From the NCBI GenBank assembly GCA_021818955.1, contig JAKASR010000004.1, forward strand, positions 1 through 64,000: a stretch of 64,000 nt of DNA, in the 5' to 3' direction. The notes below the pieces were generated by a model. The model made no database searches. It had not been told where the DNA came from and saw only the letters and a program-made list of their open reading frames with translations. A program made the position numbers and the translations under genes. Of the stretch, positions 59,809-64,000 are shown one piece after another. Source of the stretch: Acidobacteriota bacterium (GTDB lineage Bacteria > Acidobacteriota > Terriglobia > Terriglobales > SCQP01). The stretch's first letter is position 1, and each line of letters begins with the position of its first letter.

Positions 59809-60276
59809 TCAGCTTTCCTGCGGCGGATGCCGAAAATCCTGAGTAATGTAGATTTGCCCATGCGGCGCATGCACAATGCCAATGCCGATCTCGGTGTAGC
59901 GCGGACTTAGTATATTGGCGCGGTGGTTAGGCTGAAATGGCGGCTCGCCCATAAAGAGCCGCATGGCGTCGCGAATGCCGTTGGCCAGCGCCACATTTTC
60001 CGCATACGCGCTCCAGTCAAGGCCGGCGTGCCGCATCCGTTGCCCCGGCGTCCAGCCGTGCGGTCCCAGATGAGTGAGTTCCTGGCGCTGGCGCATGTAC
60101 TCCGAATGCGCTCGCGCCACGTGAGCCAGGCGGGCATTCCATTTCAGCGGACGCGCCCGCCCGCCGGTCTCTGCCCGGTAACGCGGATTAGCGCGGGTGG
60201 CGTTGACCAACCGCCACATGGCCCGCGCCAGTTTCTGCAGGGAGACGGATTCGGAAACTAACAGAAAATCGAGCAT
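59809..60276 (-). CDS. CAP-domain (SCP/YkwD-like) protein
   Basis: A start at MLDFLLVSESVSLQ (155 residues) is favoured. Core CAP motifs are present: LVNATRANPRYRAETGG, HVARAHSEYMRQRQELTHLG (His), YAENVALANG and NHRANILSPRYTEIGIGI. CAP proteins bind lipids or cell-wall material; no enzyme activity is established for bacterial members. No clear signal peptide, which is odd for this family; the true start may differ. Convergent with the duplicated-domain gene. Confidence 0.8.
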   Translation of the reverse strand: MLDFLLVSESVSLQKLARAMWRLVNATRANPRYRAETGGRARPLKWNARLAHVARAHSEYMRQRQELTHLGPHGWTPGQRMRHAGLDWSAYAENVALANGIRDAMRLFMGEPPFQPNHRANILSPRYTEIGIGIVHAPHGQIYITQDFRHPPQES

Positions 60277-60395
60277 GACCCGACTATATCTTGCTTTGGA
60301 CGGTTTTAGCCGGCTCCGGATCACTCCACCCGCAAGGCCTCGCGAGCGGCTGGATGCGGGCCGCGGTGCCAGCCGGCATGCAGCTCGCGGCCAGA

Positions 60396-61085
60396 TCAGG
60401 TGCCGGCGGCGGTATGATGCTTGACCCCGAAGGGTGGCGGCGGCGCGCCCAGCGCGCGCAAATGATAGACCAGGCGGTCGAGCGCCACCTGCAGCCGGGT
60501 GAAGCGCTCGCGATAGGGTAAATACAAGGGCAGCAGCTCGCGTATTTTCTGCGGCAGATGCGCCGCCAGAGTTTCGAGCGTCTGCGCATCGCCTTCGGCA
60601 AGTACCAGCGGGCCGGCGGCCAGCCGCGCAGGGACGCCGGCGGCCAGACCGGCTTCCGCCGTGGTCAGCCCATTCAGCCGGCGATAGAGGTAATCTGCGA
60701 TCACCGCAGCATGAATGCCGGGTTGGGGAAAATCACGGGCAATCGCGGCGGCAAGCTGGCGCAGCCATGCATCGAGATCGGCGGCGAGTTGGGCGCTGTC
60801 GCGCTCGAACTGGCGGGCGGCGGCATAGGTTTCGGCGGCGGCGCCGGTGGCGGCCCAGGCCGGCGCCGGTTCGGGAAAGAGTGCCGGCGGTAGTTGCGAT
60901 TGCCAGGCGTCATGAGCGGCATCGAGCGTGACCAGCGGCGCGCGCGTGGTTACCAGTTCGCGATATTCGGCTTCGATGCGGCGCGCCAGCGGCAGGAACA
61001 ATTGCCGCCGCTGCCGCCGCCGCAGGCCGGCGATCACGGCCAGCAGCGCGATCAATACGATGACCGCCAAAATCCATACCATCAT
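60396..61085 (-). CDS. Membrane-anchored protein of unknown function
   Basis: The 229-residue protein has an N-terminal membrane segment (VWILAVIVLIALLAVIAGL), an Arg-rich stretch (RRRQRRQ), and an Ala/Leu-rich helical body with several Pro. No cysteine cluster or catalytic motif is visible. Its C-terminus is GVKHHTAAGT. It is followed by the CAP gene 120 bases away on the same strand. I do not recognise it. Confidence 0.55.
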   Translation of the reverse strand: MMVWILAVIVLIALLAVIAGLRRRQRRQLFLPLARRIEAEYRELVTTRAPLVTLDAAHDAWQSQLPPALFPEPAPAWAATGAAAETYAAARQFERDSAQLAADLDAWLRQLAAAIARDFPQPGIHAAVIADYLYRRLNGLTTAEAGLAAGVPARLAAGPLVLAEGDAQTLETLAAHLPQKIRELLPLYLPYRERFTRLQVALDRLVYHLRALGAPPPPFGVKHHTAAGT

Positions 61086-61165
61086 GCGTCTCCCCCTCGG
61101 CGCCGCATCCGGCAGCGCTCCCCTGGATGTTTTTGGCTGCTTGAGTTCTCTATTTTATAAAAATC

Positions 61166-61279
61166 TCAATACCCGATGGCCAGCATGTATTTCAAAAAAG
61201 GTGTCAAGGTGCCTCCCGGCAGAATAAACCTGGCTGGATCAATGAAATAATCGGAGACCCCTAAAATAAAAGATTTCAT
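61166..61279 (-). CDS. Possible 37-residue peptide gene in an AT-rich gap
   Basis: In the AT-richer gap between purB and the membrane-anchored gene, an ATG preceded by GGGAATTGGGG opens a frame reading MKSFILGVSDYFIDPARF and ending MLAIGY. Codon use is unlike the neighbours (many A/T third positions). It may be a small membrane-associated peptide or a remnant of a longer gene. No homologue comes to mind. Confidence 0.25.
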   Translation of the reverse strand: MKSFILGVSDYFIDPARFILPGGTLTPFLKYMLAIGY

Positions 61280-61328
61280 CCCCAATTCCCTGGGTGTCTC
61301 CCTCCGATCCTTATATGCCGGACACGTA

Positions 61329-62630
61329 CTATGGGATTTCCGCCAGGGCGCGCTCGACAATGGCGTCGGCATGGCGCAACTGGCGGCGCAGGTCGAAGGC
61401 GGAAGCCAGCGTCTGCGGCTTGACGCGGGAGCGGATTTCCGGATCGTTTTCGATTAAGCCGCGCAAATCGTGGCCGCTGCGCTGGCTTTCCTGGGCATGG
61501 CGCTGCACCCAGCGATAAGCATCTTCGCGCGAGACGCCGGCGGCAGCCAATTCGAGCAGCAGTTGGCCGGAAAAAATGAGCCCGCGCGACTGTTCCAGGT
61601 TCTGGCGCATGCGATCGGGATAGACCACCAGTTTTTCGAGCAGGCTGGCGGTTTTGGCCAGCATGGTATCGAGCAGGATGGCGCTGTCGGGCAGGATCAC
61701 CCGCTCAACCGAGCTATGGCTGATATCGCGCTCGTGCCAGAGGGCGACATTTTCCAGGGCCGATTGCGCATACCCCCGGAGCAACCGCGCCAGGCCACAA
61801 AGCTGCTCGGCGGTGATCGGATTGCGCTTGTGCGGCATGGCGGAGGAGCCTTTTTGCTGGGCGGAAAAGAATTCTTCCGCCTCGCCCACCTCCGAGCGTT
61901 GCAGGTGGCGGATTTCGGTGGCGATCTTCTCGATGGAAGCACCGCAGACCGCCAGGGCGCACAACCAGGCGGCATGGCGGTCGCGCTGGATGACCTGATT
62001 GGAAATAGCCGCGGGGCGCAACCCCAGGCGCTCGCACACCTTCGATTCAACCTCGGGGGCCATGTGGGCATAAGTGCCCACCGCCCCGCTCAGCTTGCCG
62101 ACCCGCAGATCCTCGGCGGCGGCGCGCAGCCGGCGCTGGTTGCGCACGTTTTCGCTGTACCAGAGCGCGAATTTCAGTCCCAGCGTAATCGGCTCGGCAT
62201 GCATGCCGTGGGTGCGCCCGACCATGGGCGTATGCCGGTACTCGCGCGCCTGCCGCGCCAGCACCTCGCCCAGGGCCTGCTGCTCCTTCATCAGCAATTC
62301 GGCCGCGGCGCGCAACTGCAGTGCCTGCCCGGTGTCAATCACGTCATTGGAGGTCAGCCCGTAATGCAGCCAGCGCGCTTCCGGGCCGACGCGCTCGGCG
62401 ACGGCGGTGGTGAAGGCGATGACGTCGTGTTTCACCTCCGCTTCGACCGCCTGAATGCGCTCCAGGCTGAAGCCGCCGCGGGCGCGAATGGCGCGCGCGG
62501 CCTCGGCCGGAATCAGGCCCAGCTCCGCCTGAACTTCGGCGGTTGTCTGCTCGACCTCCAGCCATTGCCGAAAGCGGTTTTCGTCCGACCAGATACGGCC
62601 CATTTCCGGGCGAGTGTAGCGGGGAATCAT
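61329..62630 (-). CDS. purB: Adenylosuccinate lyase
   Basis: Cleaves SAICAR and adenylosuccinate in purine synthesis. The start at MIPRYTRPEMGRIWSDENRF is set by homology (433 residues); the longer frame is rejected. Active-site regions: HYGLTSNDVIDTGQALQL, GRTHGMHAEPITLGLKF and the superfamily signature GSSAMPHKRNPITAEQL, with catalytic Ser in the flexible loop QQKGSSAMPHK. Normal length. 108 bases downstream of xerC. Confidence 0.96.
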   Translation of the reverse strand: MIPRYTRPEMGRIWSDENRFRQWLEVEQTTAEVQAELGLIPAEAARAIRARGGFSLERIQAVEAEVKHDVIAFTTAVAERVGPEARWLHYGLTSNDVIDTGQALQLRAAAELLMKEQQALGEVLARQAREYRHTPMVGRTHGMHAEPITLGLKFALWYSENVRNQRRLRAAAEDLRVGKLSGAVGTYAHMAPEVESKVCERLGLRPAAISNQVIQRDRHAAWLCALAVCGASIEKIATEIRHLQRSEVGEAEEFFSAQQKGSSAMPHKRNPITAEQLCGLARLLRGYAQSALENVALWHERDISHSSVERVILPDSAILLDTMLAKTASLLEKLVVYPDRMRQNLEQSRGLIFSGQLLLELAAAGVSREDAYRWVQRHAQESQRSGHDLRGLIENDPEIRSRVKPQTLASAFDLRRQLRHADAIVERALAEIP

Positions 62631-62738
62631 AGGCGATTGAAATCTTAGCAAAAACCGGGACTGAAGAGGAGAATCGAGGCTGGAAAAGGAGATGGGGAGC
62701 CTGCGAATAGGACAGGAAACGTTCGGCTCAAACGGCAA

Positions 62739-63641
62739 TTACGCCTTGGGATGGGCGCGGTCGTAGACTTCCATCAATTGCCGCAAGTCGGTCTGGGTAT
62801 AGCGCTGGGTGGTGCTCAAGCTTTCATGGCCGAGCATTTCCTGAATGGCGCGCAGGTCGGCGCCTTCGCCTAGCAGATGCGAGGCGAAGGCGTGGCGGAA
62901 GGTGTGCGGGTGCAGCGAAGGCGGCAGGTTCAGGCGCAGGGCATAGAAGCGGATGCGGCGGCGCACCGAGCGCGGATCGAGCCGCTGCCCGGAGCGATTG
63001 AGCAGCAGGGCGGAGGTAAAGCCGGCGCCGGCTTTGGCCATCATCGTCCGCCGTTCAGGCAGATACGCCCGGAGGGCCTCCAGGGCTTTATTGCCGAACG
63101 GGACCAGGCGTTCCTTGCGCCCTTTGCCGCGCACGCGGAGCAGTTGCTGCTCGCAATCCAGGTCTTCGAGATTCAAGCCGGTCAGCTCGCTGACGCGCAA
63201 GCCGCAGCCGTAGAGCAGTTCCAGCAGGCAGCGATCGCGGGCGGGATAGGGCACGCCTTCGATCCCGGCGGCATGGTCGAGCAGGTGGCGCATTTCATCC
63301 GGCTTGGGGATATGCGGCAAAACGCGGGGCTGGCGCGGCGTGGCGACCAGCTTGGCTGGATTCTCTTTGATCCGCCCTTCTCGCGCGAGATAGCGATAGC
63401 AGGAGCGCAGCGTAGCCAGGCGGCGAGCCAGCGTGCTCTTTCCCACCCCGCGGGCGTCGAGATGCGCCAGAAAGGCGCGGATGCGCAGATGGTCGATCGT
63501 TTCAATCTCGCAATCCGCGCCCAGAAATTCGCTGAACTGGCGCAGATCGGCGGCGTAGTTGCGCAGTGTGTGCGGGCTGGCGGCGCGCTCGCCGCGCAGA
63601 TAGTTAGTGAGAAAATCCTGAATGGCTTCGGTCAGCTTCAC
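62739..63641 (-). CDS. Tyrosine recombinase XerC/XerD
   Basis: The 300-residue site-specific recombinase has the N-terminal core-binding (SAM-like) domain (FLTNYLRGERAASPHTLRNY) and a catalytic domain with Arg149 (CGLRVSELTG), Lys173 (VRGKGRKERLVPFG), His246-x2-Arg249 (HPHTFRHAFASHLL), His272 (LGHESLSTTQRYTQ) and Tyr281, all present. It acts in chromosome dimer resolution at dif. XerC versus XerD cannot be settled. No dif site was found in the window. Confidence 0.92.
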   Translation of the reverse strand: MKLTEAIQDFLTNYLRGERAASPHTLRNYAADLRQFSEFLGADCEIETIDHLRIRAFLAHLDARGVGKSTLARRLATLRSCYRYLAREGRIKENPAKLVATPRQPRVLPHIPKPDEMRHLLDHAAGIEGVPYPARDRCLLELLYGCGLRVSELTGLNLEDLDCEQQLLRVRGKGRKERLVPFGNKALEALRAYLPERRTMMAKAGAGFTSALLLNRSGQRLDPRSVRRRIRFYALRLNLPPSLHPHTFRHAFASHLLGEGADLRAIQEMLGHESLSTTQRYTQTDLRQLMEVYDRAHPKA

Positions 63642-63727
63642 GCAAAACCCTTGGCAATCATCGTTCAGCTTTTAGCTTCCAGCTAAAGCCAATAGCTCCA
63701 GGCAAAATCGCCGGCAAAAAACCGAGA

Positions 63728-63804
63728 GTATTCGCCATGCGTCCGGTTTCGGCCGGACCATGGCGAAAGCGTCAGCGCCTAAAAGTAAAAGCGGCCGAGC
63801 CGCT
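63728..63804 (-). repeat. Dispersed hairpin element, copy 9 (module A, inverted)
   Basis: The only clear copy in reverse orientation. On the plus strand it reads TTCGCCATGCGTCCGG-TTTCGG-CCGGACCATGGCGAA (15 pairs, one bulged C), then GTCAGCGCCTAAAAGTAAAA and GCGGC CGA GCCGC. The stem letters CCATG/CATGG differ from CCAAG/CTTGG of copy 5. It lies upstream of xerC. Confidence 0.85.
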
Positions 63805-63892
63805 TAACGCTCAACTGCTATGACTTTAAACGGAAAAAGGGCCGCGGGTGGCGAAGAAATGCTTCCGCCTATTGCCAGTTCGGATGCCGGAG

Positions 63893-63913
63893 AAAAGCGG
63901 CCTCGCCGCTTTT
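63893..63913. terminator. Intrinsic terminator before the last gene's 3' end
   Basis: AAAAGCGGC and GCCGCTTTT form nine perfect pairs around CTC. It lies directly downstream of the stop codon of the gene entering from the right edge (minus strand). The sequence is close to hairpin 1 of the dispersed element, supporting a terminator role for that hairpin. Confidence 0.65.
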
Positions 63914-64000
63914 CAGCGGTTGGCGTTTTCCCGCGCGGCGCGCAGTCGGCACTCGCGCATGACCTCGCCCGGGATCATGCGCCGGGCGATCCACAGCACG
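63913..64000 (-). CDS. C-terminal end of an unidentified gene (cut by window edge)
   Basis: A minus-strand frame runs in from the right edge and ends at TGA (63915-63913). The visible 28 residues include VLWIARRMIPGEVMRECRLR and end in ENANR; they are basic and helical. There is too little for identification. Immediately followed by the terminator hairpin, supporting a real gene end. Confidence 0.4.
   Translation of the reverse strand, partial: VLWIARRMIPGEVMRECRLRAARENANR

Noticed and set aside
4660-63804. Repeat elements as integron attC sites
   Set aside because: The variable stem and the terminal GTTAACG recalled attC, but the core sites do not match GTTRRRY/RYYYAAC in the right places, neighbouring genes are housekeeping genes on both strands rather than promoterless cassettes, and no integron integrase is present. 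The XerC/D-like gene is of the ordinary chromosomal type.
8190-63804. CRISPR array
   Set aside because: Repeat copies are kilobases apart, of variable length, and no cas gene is present.

Overview
The window is a gene-dense, roughly 60% GC bacterial chromosome segment with no rRNA, no tRNA that I could find, no CRISPR array and no prophage. Gene content and order point to Acidobacteriota (an inference). The signs are a DUF6599-type protein, a BlaI repressor, an S10 and an M1 exported peptidase, an orphan MoxR ATPase, the infC-rpmI-rplT-pheS-pheT block, and many intergenic repeats that read through as short pseudo-proteins.

Layout. 1-283: end of a probable transposase and a strikingly AT-rich island. 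0.3-8.1 kb (minus): a TamB-like protein and an Omp85/TamA-BamA-like porin, a likely envelope assembly pair. 8.6-16.5 kb (plus): serine carboxypeptidase, zinc-ribbon membrane protein, M1-type metallopeptidase and aconitase. 16.6-24.9 kb: ABC-F ATPase, GH30 glycosidase, two small lineage-type proteins, an Old Yellow Enzyme oxidoreductase, a UxaA-type dehydratase and a small exported protein. 25.0-34.7 kb (minus): a run NHL protein, cinA, 2'-5' RNA ligase-like gene, nadC, nadA, nadB, DUF6599 protein and moxR. It combines de novo NAD synthesis with a CinA that probably deamidates NMN. A candidate structured RNA with its own promoter and terminator lies just upstream of moxR. 34.9-41.9 kb (plus): YtpQ-like gene, then a pentose operon (FucI-fold isomerase, ribulokinase, ribulose-5-P 4-epimerase, sodium symporter, small membrane protein) that looks like L-arabinose catabolism with a non-standard isomerase. 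42.0-50.2 kb: GYD protein and a lone receiver domain, then the minus-strand translation operon infC-rpmI-rplT-pheS-pheT followed by surA, a YhaM-like nuclease and blaI. infC appears to start at AUC. 50.6-59.8 kb (plus): DegP/HtrA protease, TrmFO, an M16 peptidase, a large TPR protein and a small duplicated-domain exported protein. 59.8-64.0 kb (minus): CAP protein, a membrane-anchored unknown, purB, a XerC/D recombinase and the end of a further gene.

The most unusual content is a family of modular intergenic elements (about 80-260 bp, at least nine recognisable copies plus degenerate ones). Each is built from up to four hairpins: a GC stem followed by T-runs (terminator-like), a long hairpin whose stem sequence differs between copies while pairing is often preserved, a GCGCGGG/CCCGCGC hairpin, and a GGCAATTTC/GAAATTGCC hairpin. 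The element ends in a conserved GGCCGTTAACGCTT. Copies sit between genes in every configuration, including inside the nad cluster. One supplies the stop codon of a gene and another runs into the 5' end of the carboxypeptidase. I did not recognise the family. All coordinates and pairings were read by eye; no alignment or folding software was run.
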